From Coriobacteriales bacterium (GTDB lineage Bacteria; Actinomycetota; Coriobacteriia; Coriobacteriales; UBA8131), in assembly GCA_031274985.1 (NCBI GenBank), contig JAISPK010000106.1, forward strand, positions 1 through 14,097: DNA of 14,097 nucleotides, in the 5' to 3' direction. The position numbers and the translations under genes are program-made. How positions within the stretch are numbered: the first letter of the stretch is position 1; each line of letters starts with the position of its first letter. The notes under the pieces are model-generated. The model saw only the letters and a program-made list of their open reading frames with translations. It made no database searches and was not told the origin of the DNA. Below, one piece after another: positions 1 through 6,720 of this stretch.

Positions 1-335
1 TGAGGCAGAGGAAGCAGATTCTCCTGTCATAACGGCCCAACCCCCCTCTCGTTCCCGCGAACCTCTCTGTCGTTCCCGCGAAGGCGGGAACCCATACCTT
101 GTCATCCTGAGCATTAACACTCCTGTCATCCTGAGCCGAAGACGAAGGATCCTTCGCTTCGCTCAGGATGTCAGGAGGGGAGCTCAGGATGACAGGAGGG
201 GAGCTCAGGATGACAGGAGGGGTGACAGGGGTGACAGGGTATGGGTTCCCGCCTTCGCGGGAACGACAGAGGGCCTCGCGGGAACGAGAGGGGGGTTGGG
301 CCGTTATGACAGGAGAATCTGCTTCCTCTGCCTCA
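1..335. repeat. Nested inverted-repeat block inside the recF frame
   Basis: Bases 1-98 and 238-335 are reverse complements with only three mismatches (around 61-66 versus 270-275). Each arm contains a smaller palindrome, GTTCCCGC-GAAG-GCGGGAAC (72-91 and, inverted, 245-264), plus a half copy of it. The space between the arms holds a second imperfect palindrome at about 123-175, centred on CGAAGGATCCTTCG (143-156) and flanked by CCTGTCATCCTGAGC and its inverse. The whole block has no stop codon in the recF frame on the minus strand. Short elements of this look are dispersed palindromic repeats in many bacterial genomes. The left arm reaches base 1, so its outer edge may lie beyond the window, or base 1 may be a contig end with a fold-back artefact. 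Confidence 0.9.
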
Positions 336-1009
336 GAGGTTTTATAACTACCTGCCAGCACTTCTCCCCCGGAAATCTTGTTATAGGCAGCAGCCGTTTC
401 CTGCAGGAGTTGCTCAAAGAGTCCTGCACGATGCTTGCTGAGCGAAGCACCGAGCTTGGCAAGATTGACATTCCAGGAATCCAACAGGGCAACGTCCACC
501 TCCTCCTGCTTGAGAAGACTGTTCTTGTGACGTAGCGCTTTATAATACTCGGCCCGGATATACGCAAAGGAGCCGGAGAGTCTTGCACCTAAACTGTCGA
601 GCAGGTCGCGGCGTTGCTCGGGTGGCCCTTTGATGATCTGTAAATCATCCGGGGTAAAGAGCACGGACGGAATAAGATCACTCAACTGGCGGGCCGGCCT
701 TTCCTTTTTGTTATAGGTAAAGGTTCGGGTGTTTTCGACAAAGGTTATCTTCTTGGTATTTGTGGTGTCGTGGGCAAACACGTCAAGGGTAATGCTGGTT
801 ATAGCTCCGGTGGAGCGCTGTTTAAAAAACAACTCTTCATTTTTGGGACGCCGGAAAGACTCGTGCATACTCAGCAGCTGCAACGCCTCAACGATATTGG
901 TCTTTCCTGCGGCGTTGTTGCCCACGATGATGAGCACCGAACCTATCTTATCAAGAACAAGGTGTTGGTGATTTCTAAAATTGGTAAGCTCGATTCGCGT
1001 GAGAAGCAT
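1..1009 (-). CDS. recF: RecF, DNA repair/replication ATPase, N-terminal part (partial or interrupted)
   Basis: RecF is an ABC-type, SMC-like ATPase that loads RecA at gaps with RecO and RecR. The ATG at 1009 overlaps the dnaN stop (TAATG), indicating translational coupling. The N-terminus MLLTRIELTNFRNH and the Walker A GNNAAGKT (residues 30-37) are typical, as is LFTPDDLQIIKGPPEQRRDLLD (about 117-138). Recognisable RecF sequence ends near residue 226. From there the frame continues without a stop through the repeat block (1-335), giving low-complexity sequence such as PPVILSS and then the opposite arm. The C-terminal third, with the ABC signature and Walker B, is not in the window. It may lie beyond base 1 with the repeats as an in-frame insertion, or the gene may be broken, or the assembly may end here. 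RecF identity is very secure; intactness is open. Confidence 0.9.
   Translation of the reverse strand, partial: MLLTRIELTNFRNHQHLVLDKIGSVLIIVGNNAAGKTNIVEALQLLSMHESFRRPKNEELFFKQRSTGAITSITLDVFAHDTTNTKKITFVENTRTFTYNKKERPARQLSDLIPSVLFTPDDLQIIKGPPEQRRDLLDSLGARLSGSFAYIRAEYYKALRHKNSLLKQEEVDVALLDSWNVNLAKLGASLSKHRAGLFEQLLQETAAAYNKISGGEVLAGSYKTSEAEEADSPVITAQPPSRSREALCRSREGGNPYPVTPVTPPVILSSPPVILSSPPDILSEAKDPSSSAQDDRSVNAQDDKVWVPAFAGTTERFAGTRGGLGRYDRRICFLCL
160..222. repeat. Three tandem copies of a 21-base unit
   Basis: Copies at 181-201 and 202-222 are identical (AGCTCAGGATGACAGGAGGGG). The copy at 160-180 differs at the first bases and at one internal position. A decayed continuation, TGACAGGGGTGACAGGG, follows. 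The unit is a multiple of three, so on the minus strand it reads in the recF frame as a repeated seven-residue PPVILSS string. It lies in the spacer of the larger inverted repeat. Confidence 0.85.
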
Positions 1010-2124
1010 TACCGTTCCAGGCGCACCGGCATGGTGAGATAGTAATAGTCCTCTGAGCCAACAGACCTGAAGATACCCGGCTTAATAGAGGTTTGTGCCT
1101 CAAAGAGCAGTTCGTCAGTTCCGGCAACGGACAGCCCGTCCAGGATGTATTGGTGATTAAAGCCGATGGCAATCTCTTCGCCGTCTATCTGAGCGGGAAT
1201 ACTCTCAACTGCGGTTCCCACATCGGGAGTCTGTGCGCTGATCTCGAGTAACTGGGTGTCGGCATGCAGGGCAATCTTTATTGGACTGGCATTCCTGGCT
1301 ACGATAGAAACTCGACGGACTGCCGTGAGGAGCAGCTCTGTTTCCACCACTACCGAGACATTCTTCTGCGCAGGGACGATCTGTTCAAAATTAGGATAGT
1401 TTCCTTCGATCTTTCGTGAGATAAAGGTGGTCGAGCCAAACTGGAAGATAATCTGATTTTCGCTCTCTCCTATTTTCATGATGTTATTGCCGGCAGCGAT
1501 TCTGCCTATCTCATCAAGGATACTTCCCGGAATTATAGTTGTGATATCCTCAGGAGCGGGGGTATCCGGAGCGCGCTCAATTGTTTCCTGGGCAATAGCC
1601 AGGCGATAGGAGTCCGTTGCGGCAATGCGGAGTTTGGTGTCCTTTACCTCAAAATAAATGCCGGTGAGAACCGCACGCGAAACATCCCTTGATACCGCTT
1701 TTCCTACTTTTTTCACCATGCTGGTGAGCTGGGCGGTTGACATCTCAAGTGAGCGTGTCGGAATAACCTGCGGAAATTGGGGAAAGTCCAGGGGGTTGAG
1801 CGTGGTGATATCAAAGGTGGTACTACTGCAACGAATCGTGAGTTTTTCTCCCTGACCCTCCAAAGTGATAGCTTCTTCGGGGAGGCTGTTGATGATGTCA
1901 GTGAAAATCTTGCCGGGCACTACCGTGGCACCCTGTTCTTCGATGAGAGCTTCACTGATGTGTTTAATAGAAATATCAAGGTCGGTCGTCTCAAAGATAA
2001 TTCCATCAGAGGCAGCCTGAATATGTATACCGCTGAGAACCGGTATGGTGCTATGTGAACTCATTGCCTTGGCAACCATCTTGATGCTATGAGCAAGTTG
2101 TTCTTTTCCTATAGTCAGTTTCAT
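1009..2124 (-). CDS. dnaN: DNA polymerase III beta subunit (sliding clamp)
   Basis: The 371-residue product is full length for the clamp, which forms a ring dimer around DNA and tethers the replicative polymerase and other clamp-binding proteins. The N-terminus MKLTIGKEQLAHSIKMVAK followed by STIPVLSGIHI is characteristic. So is the C-terminal YYYLTMPVRL, which forms part of the last domain's hydrophobic pocket. The ATG at 2124 has an excellent Shine-Dalgarno (AAGGAG on the minus strand, seven bases upstream), which settles the start. It lies 239 bases after dnaA in the same orientation and overlaps recF by one base. I see no frameshift or unusual region. Confidence 0.97.
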   Translation of the reverse strand: MKLTIGKEQLAHSIKMVAKAMSSHSTIPVLSGIHIQAASDGIIFETTDLDISIKHISEALIEEQGATVVPGKIFTDIINSLPEEAITLEGQGEKLTIRCSSTTFDITTLNPLDFPQFPQVIPTRSLEMSTAQLTSMVKKVGKAVSRDVSRAVLTGIYFEVKDTKLRIAATDSYRLAIAQETIERAPDTPAPEDITTIIPGSILDEIGRIAAGNNIMKIGESENQIIFQFGSTTFISRKIEGNYPNFEQIVPAQKNVSVVVETELLLTAVRRVSIVARNASPIKIALHADTQLLEISAQTPDVGTAVESIPAQIDGEEIAIGFNHQYILDGLSVAGTDELLFEAQTSIKPGIFRSVGSEDYYYLTMPVRLER

Positions 2125-2363
2125 GGGGCCTCTCCTTATTTCTATCTAGTAATTAAATATAGAGTAACAATAATAAAGGATGTTGAAAATCTTAATAACT
2201 CCTCTTTTCGCCTGATACAAGGACTTTTTTGCCTGTGTGTTATCTGTTATCAATTTACGTTGTTTTCCCCATCTTTATATCCTGGGGAATACTTTTTAAC
2301 AGAGAAAGGACACTATTCAATACCTGTCCCCTCTCCTTTCAAGAGTTTTTTAACAACGGTAAA
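2125..2363 (-). promoter_or_regulatory. dnaA-dnaN spacer, probably carrying dnaN leader signals
   Basis: This AT-rich gap separates dnaA from dnaN. It ends with the strong dnaN ribosome binding site. It contains a possible weak stem read on the minus strand (GGGGACA with TGTCCTTT, with GU pairs, around 2285-2325) and a CCCC/GGGG pair around 2268-2288. No convincing -35/-10 pair and no consensus DnaA box were found by eye. The length suggests dnaN has its own promoter here, but that is inference. Confidence 0.35.
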
Positions 2364-3974
2364 TCAGGCAGTCAGTATCTCAGCGATGCGTTCAACTTCT
2401 ACTTTTACACCAACCTCCTCAACCATTTTAGACTGGATATTCTTGTCCGCATAGATAACCGTTGAATGGTCTTTGTTAAAACCGTCGCCGATTTCCGGAT
2501 AAGACATGTCGGTATAGCGCCTGATTAAATACATGGCAATCTGGCGGGGATGGGAGATGTTCTTTGAACGCTTCTCACTGATGAGCTCTGCGCGGGAGAT
2601 ATTAAAATAGGTCTCCACGGCTTTTATTACCATATCAAAATCCACCCGGCGGGTAGGTTTATGGAAAAAGGAACTCCCGAGCACACTTTCTACATCACTA
2701 TAAGTGATAGGAGCGAGGGTTTCTTTATCGGGACGATAAGAAACGTACACAATGAGATTACTGACGGCACCTTCCAGCTCCCGGATGTTAGATCCTGAGA
2801 GCTCCACGATCTTCTGTATTGCCTCGTCAGAGAATTCCACCTCGGGAATACTGAGGAAGTTACAGTAGTAACTCTTATATTTTTTAAGGATGGCAGCCTT
2901 CATCTCGTAGTTAGGAGGCTGGATATCTGCCGTGATGCCCTGAGCAAAACGGCTGGTAAAGCGCTCGTCGATGTTGATGTCCACCGGGGAACGGTCGGCG
3001 CTCAAAACGATTTGTTTTCTGCTTTCGATAAAAATATTAAAGATTTCAAACAACGCATCGGTGGTACCTTCTTTACCTTCCAGATTCTGGACGTCGTCGA
3101 TGAGCAATACGTCACAGGTGTGATACTTGCGCTTAAAGCTGGTGAGGTCGCGGTCTCCGGCCATTGCGTTGGTAAAGTCATTCACAAACTCGGTGATAGG
3201 AGCATACACCACCCGCTTATCGAGCAGATAGGTATTGATATAGTTCTTTATCGAAAGCAACAGATGGGTCTTTCCCAGGCCGCTTCTGCCGTAGATAAAG
3301 AGCGGGTTAAAGTATAAGCCCGGTGCTTCAGCAACCCGCAGGGATGCTTTATAGGCAAATTCGTTACTGTCTCCCATTACATAGTTAGAAAAATTAAAGC
3401 GACTGTGCGGCTCCGTTCCCGGAGCAACTTGCACCTGGCTGTCAGGAGCAAAGACCGAGCTCAAGGCGCTGGTTGCGCCTGAGCCTTCCGGATAAAGGTG
3501 TGCCACCGGCGGCGTTTCGGCAAGCGTTGTCGCAGGTACTTGAGCAAGAGGAGGCTGAGAAATCGGCTGGTCCGGCAAAACGGACAGCGGTTGATAAGCA
3601 GCAGCAGGCTGTGCTGTCAGAGGTGGAGCAACGTGCATTGACGGAGACGCGGCCGCCGGTGCCTGCTCAGGTGCGGGCGGTGCTGCCGGAGTAGCGGTGC
3701 CGGGTACCGGCAGCGCGCCGTCAACAACAAGAAAAACCTCCCGCGAGCTTCCCAGTACAGTAGAGACGGTCTCCTTAATATAAGGGAGGTAGCGCTCCTC
3801 AATCCAATTCTTTGCCTGAACCAAGCGCACAGCAAAAACAATCTGGTGGTCATCTAACGAAACCGGAACCAGATAATCAAGATAGGTCTTTGCTAAAGGC
3901 GATCTTGTTTCTTTAATATTCGACAACAATTCGAGCGCCTGGGGCCAGGCGACCGTTATTTCCGTGGTATTCAA
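2364..3974 (-). CDS. dnaA: Chromosomal replication initiator DnaA
   Basis: DnaA binds 9-mer boxes in oriC, melts DNA and recruits the helicase. The 536 residues show domain I (about 1-90), a long Pro/Ala/Gln-rich linker (domain II, about 91-190), the AAA+ domain and the DNA-binding domain IV. The AAA+ domain has Walker A GRSGLGKT at 229-236, Walker B LLIDDVQ at 290-296, sensor 1 SADRSP at 325-330 and ERFTSRFAQG at 337-346. Domain IV has SHPRQIAMYLIRRYT and the signature NKDHSTVIYA near 500-509. The linker is longer than in E. coli or Bacillus. The start is TTG at 3974: an in-frame TAA sits immediately upstream, and AGGAGGG lies nine bases before it. It follows the GHKL-wHTH gene after 31 bases, probably in one transcript from the origin. 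Confidence 0.97.
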   Translation of the reverse strand: MNTTEITVAWPQALELLSNIKETRSPLAKTYLDYLVPVSLDDHQIVFAVRLVQAKNWIEERYLPYIKETVSTVLGSSREVFLVVDGALPVPGTATPAAPPAPEQAPAAASPSMHVAPPLTAQPAAAYQPLSVLPDQPISQPPLAQVPATTLAETPPVAHLYPEGSGATSALSSVFAPDSQVQVAPGTEPHSRFNFSNYVMGDSNEFAYKASLRVAEAPGLYFNPLFIYGRSGLGKTHLLLSIKNYINTYLLDKRVVYAPITEFVNDFTNAMAGDRDLTSFKRKYHTCDVLLIDDVQNLEGKEGTTDALFEIFNIFIESRKQIVLSADRSPVDINIDERFTSRFAQGITADIQPPNYEMKAAILKKYKSYYCNFLSIPEVEFSDEAIQKIVELSGSNIRELEGAVSNLIVYVSYRPDKETLAPITYSDVESVLGSSFFHKPTRRVDFDMVIKAVETYFNISRAELISEKRSKNISHPRQIAMYLIRRYTDMSYPEIGDGFNKDHSTVIYADKNIQSKMVEEVGVKVEVERIAEILTA

Positions 3975-3983
3975 TTAAAAACA

Positions 3984-3990
3984 CCCTCCT
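3984..3990 (-). promoter_or_regulatory. dnaA ribosome binding site, decides the TTG start
   Basis: Read on the minus strand this is AGGAGGG, nine bases upstream of TTG at 3974. There is no ATG or GTG in frame between the preceding stop and the conserved N-terminus, so the non-ATG start is well supported. Confidence 0.85.
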
Positions 3991-4005
3991 GTGTGTAAAT
4001 CGTAC

Positions 4006-4917
4006 CTACAACAGATGCTCCTGAATATATGCCATGCCGGCATTTGAGAGAATCCGTTTTCTGAGAGGGGTACTTTCCACCAACTCGAGCTGCTCAAGCC
4101 TCTTGAGGAGCCGGGTGGTGGTGGGCGGGCTGTAACCAAGAATTTTTGCCAGGTCAACCGGTCCGAGCATGCCATGTTCTCTTAATAAGAGTAAGGACTG
4201 CTCTTCTCTTTCATCAAGCTTTATGTCTAAGGTTTTGCTGGCGACATCCTTTTGGGCATCGCCGGCGGCAGAGGCATAAGGAGAGCTTGACGAGGGAGCC
4301 TGTGTAGGTACGGGTGTTGCCTTTATTCCCGGAACCGTTTGTATCGATACTGGCGAAGCAGTAAAGGAAGAAACAGCAGAAGGGAGGTAGAGGGCATCAC
4401 GTGTGCCAGCCGCTGGTGAGGCGACGTCAGTTTTGCCTGGAGCATCAGGCACCAAAGAAATTGTCACAACGACACCATCCCCCGCATTATCTTCGATAGC
4501 CAGATATCCGTGAGAAGCAGAGAGGTACTCTCTTACTACCGGAAAGCCAGACCCGACGCCCCGGATGTATTCCTTCATCTTGCGTGTTGCAGAAGAAACA
4601 CCAGGACGCAGCACCAGATCCTTCTTGGGTATTCCCGGGCCCTGGTCAGCAAAGCGCAGCGTGTTGCCCTCATCGAGGATAGACACGGTGCACTCTAAAA
4701 ACCCGGCATGGATAAAGTTCTCGGTAATCTCTCTTATTACTACATAGGGTAACAAGCCACCTTGTTGATGTGACAGTTCATACGCCGCTACGGTGATAGC
4801 CTCAATGAACTCCGCTACCTCCTGAGGGGGAATATCAACAACGCGCGGAGCAGAGAGCAGATCATCATAGACCGCAATACGCGCCCCGTCTTCTATTTCG
4901 ATTTTTTCTTCATCCAT
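4006..4917 (-). CDS. GHKL-type ATPase domain fused to a winged helix-turn-helix, upstream of dnaA
   Basis: The 303-residue product has an N-terminal histidine-kinase-like/anti-sigma-factor-like ATPase fold. The N box is REITENFIHA (62-71), the G1 box DQGPGIP (91-97) and the G2-like loop RGVGSGFPVVREYL (119-132). A Ser/Pro/Ala-rich linker (about 158-225) leads to a C-terminal winged helix (about 235-303) with LGPVDLAKILGYSPPTTTRL and a following basic wing. There is no dimerisation/His phosphoacceptor region and no membrane segment, so this is probably a cytosolic ATP-sensing DNA-binding regulator rather than a classical sensor kinase. It is the first gene left of oriC and lies 31 bases before dnaA, suggesting a role in dnaA or origin control; that role is inference. 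The ATG at 4917 has only a weak ribosome binding site. Domain calls are firm, function unknown. Confidence 0.85.
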   Translation of the reverse strand: MDEEKIEIEDGARIAVYDDLLSAPRVVDIPPQEVAEFIEAITVAAYELSHQQGGLLPYVVIREITENFIHAGFLECTVSILDEGNTLRFADQGPGIPKKDLVLRPGVSSATRKMKEYIRGVGSGFPVVREYLSASHGYLAIEDNAGDGVVVTISLVPDAPGKTDVASPAAGTRDALYLPSAVSSFTASPVSIQTVPGIKATPVPTQAPSSSSPYASAAGDAQKDVASKTLDIKLDEREEQSLLLLREHGMLGPVDLAKILGYSPPTTTRLLKRLEQLELVESTPLRKRILSNAGMAYIQEHLL

Positions 4918-5106
4918 GTTTTCACTTTACCATTTCGTTGTTTTTCAAGTAACGGGTGATTTCCACAGGATATTTCACAAAATAGCTTTATTTTGAGCAA
5001 TATCGGTTAAACAAACGCTCAATAGCGTGGTTTTAATGCCCGTGTCTACCTTCCTTGAAACAATGTGAAATGTAGGATACACCACCTGACAAGGAAATTT
5101 CAGTAT

Positions 5107-5150
5107 TATTTCACAAAAAATTTCACAACTGTGGAAAACTATGTGAAATA
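5107..5150. promoter_or_regulatory. Symmetric cluster of four DnaA-box-like 9-mers
   Basis: Two plus-strand sites (TATTTCACA 5107-5115 and AATTTCACA 5119-5127) face two minus-strand sites (TTTTCCACA 5130-5138 and TATTTCACA 5142-5150). The outer pair is a perfect 9-base inverted repeat. The spacings are 3, 2 and 3 bases, so the cluster is almost mirror-symmetric. It lies in the most AT-rich part of the intergenic region. Assignment as DnaA binding sites is inference from sequence and location. Confidence 0.65.
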
Positions 5151-5463
5151 TTGAAATTTAGAGAGGCTCAACCTGTGAAAAACAACGCCATAACTGTTAA
5201 AAACTTTGCTGTTTCGTACGAAAAGTGAGCGGTTTCCTGCGAATCAAGCAGCGAGGCGCCCGGCAGGATCTGATGAAACATGTATGTAATTACGGATTCT
5301 CTTTTCAAGGTGCTTTGCTGTTAAACTGCTGGCAAATAGCCATTTTTTAACGCAGTTTACAACCAACAACACCAACACTTTGCACAGAAACCAAAGTCTT
5401 GTCAATCGCAAACAAACGTTCTTTTTCAGAGTTTTCCACAGAGAAATGCGTACGCTTACTTGA

Positions 5464-5481
5464 TTTTACACATTTTCCACA
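5464..5481 (+). promoter_or_regulatory. Two abutting DnaA-box-like 9-mers
   Basis: TTTTACACA (5464-5472) is followed with no gap by TTTTCCACA (5473-5481), in the same orientation. Another TTTTCCACA lies at 5432-5440 and an opposing CTATTCACA at 5490-5498. Head-to-tail abutting boxes are expected where DnaA forms a filament. Confidence 0.6.
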
Positions 5482-5614
5482 GGCAGCGTTGTGAATAGAG
5501 AAAAAATTTTTCCTTTTTCGCAAACGCAACTGCTTGACAGCTGGCCGGACAGCCCCGGCTGCCGCCGGTGTACGGAGGTGTCCCCCGCAGGTTTCCGTGC
5601 AAAGTACTGGCGAT

Positions 5615-5644
5615 TTGACAGCAGGCGGTAAAAACAAATAGAAT
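5615..5644 (+). promoter_or_regulatory. Probable sigma-70-type promoter for the rpmH operon
   Basis: A perfect -35 hexamer TTGACA (5615-5620) is followed after 18 bases by TAGAAT (5639-5644), five of six matches to the -10 consensus. Transcription would begin near 5651, leaving a leader of about 70 bases before rpmH. A second TTGACA at 5534-5539 has no good -10 partner. Confidence 0.7.
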
Positions 5645-5723
5645 TCTTTGTTCGCAAAAAATACACGGTACGGCACCAGCAACCAAGAGATGCCGTTTTA
5701 GGATAAAGAAACGAGGAACCACC

Positions 5724-5870
5724 ATGAAGCGAACTTATCAGCCCAATAGGCGTAAGCGCGCAAAGTGTCACGGCTTTTTCTCCCGCATGTCAACGAAGGG
5801 CGGCCGAGCCGTGCTTTCTTCGCGTCGGGCCAAGGGGCGTAAGCGTCTTACTGTTTCATCGCCGCGCTAA
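5724..5870 (+). CDS. rpmH: 50S ribosomal protein L34
   Basis: The 48-residue basic protein begins MKRTYQPNRRKRAKCHGFFS and contains RMSTKGGRAVLSSRRAKGRK, the hallmark of L34. The usual KTHGFRARM segment reads KCHGFFSRM here, a mild divergence. A GAGGAA ribosome binding site lies about six bases before the ATG. It is the first gene to the right of oriC and is followed after 44 bases by rnpA, the near-universal bacterial order. L34 binds 23S rRNA in the large subunit. Confidence 0.97.
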   Translation: MKRTYQPNRRKRAKCHGFFSRMSTKGGRAVLSSRRAKGRKRLTVSSPR

Positions 5871-5914
5871 ACGCTGTGGCGCCCTTCCGGGTATTGTGAT
5901 GGGCCTTACGGCGC

Positions 5915-6655
5915 ATGAAAGGCACCCTGAAATCTAAGGAAAGAATCAACGAAATCTTTGCTCATGGCAGCAGATACGTTGGTGCTGGCTTTATAGCCCT
6001 CTACCTTGCCTCCCCACAAACAGAGCAGGCTGCTCTTGTAGGCAGAGCCGCTTATATTGCCGGTAAAAAACTGGGCTCGGCGCCCTTGCGCAATCGCGCA
6101 AAGAGGCGGCTGCGAGAGGCCGTCCGTGCAGCAGGGGCCCCCTGGTGCGCCTATGACGTACTGTTCATTGCGCGACAGAGCCTTTTTACCAAGAGCTTCG
6201 AAGCCATTGTGCGCTCCATCGGCAGCCTGGGCAGTAAGCTTAATTCTCTCGAGGAAGCTACTCAGAGAAGCGCGCTCCCCCACGACGCCGACCACAAGAG
6301 AGGCCACCAGCACGCCGCCACGCAGGCTACGAGCCACCAGCACGACCCCTCCTGCGATTGTCAGGAGCAGAAGGGCTCTCCGGGCACGAGAAACGGTTTT
6401 CTTGCCTTTATCGTTGGTATTCCGAGCAACATTGCGATACTATGTATCACTATATACCGGCATGCCATCTCGCCTCTTCTTCCTCCGTCATGCAGATATG
6501 TACCGACCTGCTCAGAATATGCCCTGATTGCCTTTAAGCGCTTCGGTTTTTTGAGAGGTCTCTGGCTGTCAGTCAAACGGGTTGGCCGGTGCCACCCCTT
6601 TGTTCCGGGAGGATATGATCCGGTGCCAGAGGAGTTCAAAAGAAAGCTAGCATAA
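5915..6655 (+). CDS. rnpA-yidD: RnpA-YidD fusion: RNase P protein subunit joined to membrane insertion factor YidD
   Basis: One 246-residue ORF holds two normally separate proteins. Residues 1 to about 115 are RnpA, which helps the RNase P RNA bind and cleave pre-tRNA: KSKERINEIFAHGSRY near the start and the RNR motif LRNRAKRRLREAVR at 58-71. Residues about 160-246 are YidD, a small amphipathic membrane-associated protein linked to YidC function: hydrophobic 162-180, then YRHAISPLLPPSCRYVPTCS, GLWLSVKRVGRCHPF and PGGYDPVP up to 238. The linker (about 116-160) is His/Asp/Cys-rich (HDADHKRGHQHAAT, SHQHDPSCDC) and could bind metal. No stop interrupts the frame. The ATG at 5915 is the first possible start after an in-frame TGA at 5897; the ribosome binding site is weak. 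Order rpmH-rnpA-yidD-yidC is as usual. A sequencing indel removing a stop is the main alternative. Confidence 0.9.
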   Translation: MKGTLKSKERINEIFAHGSRYVGAGFIALYLASPQTEQAALVGRAAYIAGKKLGSAPLRNRAKRRLREAVRAAGAPWCAYDVLFIARQSLFTKSFEAIVRSIGSLGSKLNSLEEATQRSALPHDADHKRGHQHAATQATSHQHDPSCDCQEQKGSPGTRNGFLAFIVGIPSNIAILCITIYRHAISPLLPPSCRYVPTCSEYALIAFKRFGFLRGLWLSVKRVGRCHPFVPGGYDPVPEEFKRKLA

Positions 6656-6720
6656 TATCAAGCTAGTATATGGAATAGGCTGCGAGCGCTCCTCGCGCCA
6701 GCAAGAGAACGGGAGTTGTT

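Larger units (their letters stand above)
4918..5723. other. Putative chromosomal replication origin (oriC)
   Basis: This 806-base gene-free stretch sits at the switch between minus-strand and plus-strand genes, next to dnaA. By eye I find 13 related 9-mers. TTTTCCACA type: 5432-5440, 5473-5481, and 5130-5138 on minus. TATTTCACA type: 4971-4979, 5107-5115, and 5142-5150 on minus. Variants: 4959-4967, 5119-5127, 5378-5386 and 5464-5472 on plus; 5064-5072, 5174-5182 and 5490-5498 on minus. The last reads CTATTCACA, one base from the classical TTATTCACA. The stretch 5095-5160 is very AT-rich and could be the unwinding element. An inverted pair TTGAGC/GCTCAA (4993-4998, 5017-5022) may be an operator for the leftward operon. 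Boundaries are approximate. Confidence 0.85.

Noticed and set aside
160..222. CRISPR array
   Set aside because: The copies are directly adjacent with no unique spacers.
304..588. Minus-strand open frame of 94 codons
   Set aside because: It lies in a different frame from recF, which has clear conserved sequence over the same bases down to about 335.
5347..5771. Three overlapping minus-strand open frames of 89-111 codons across the origin
   Set aside because: They overlap one another in different frames, cover DnaA-box-like sites and the rpmH promoter, encode no recognisable motif, and lack ribosome binding sites.
5906..6343. Minus-strand open frame of 145 codons opposite rnpA
   Set aside because: It is a shadow of the rnpA-yidD frame, which has clear family motifs.
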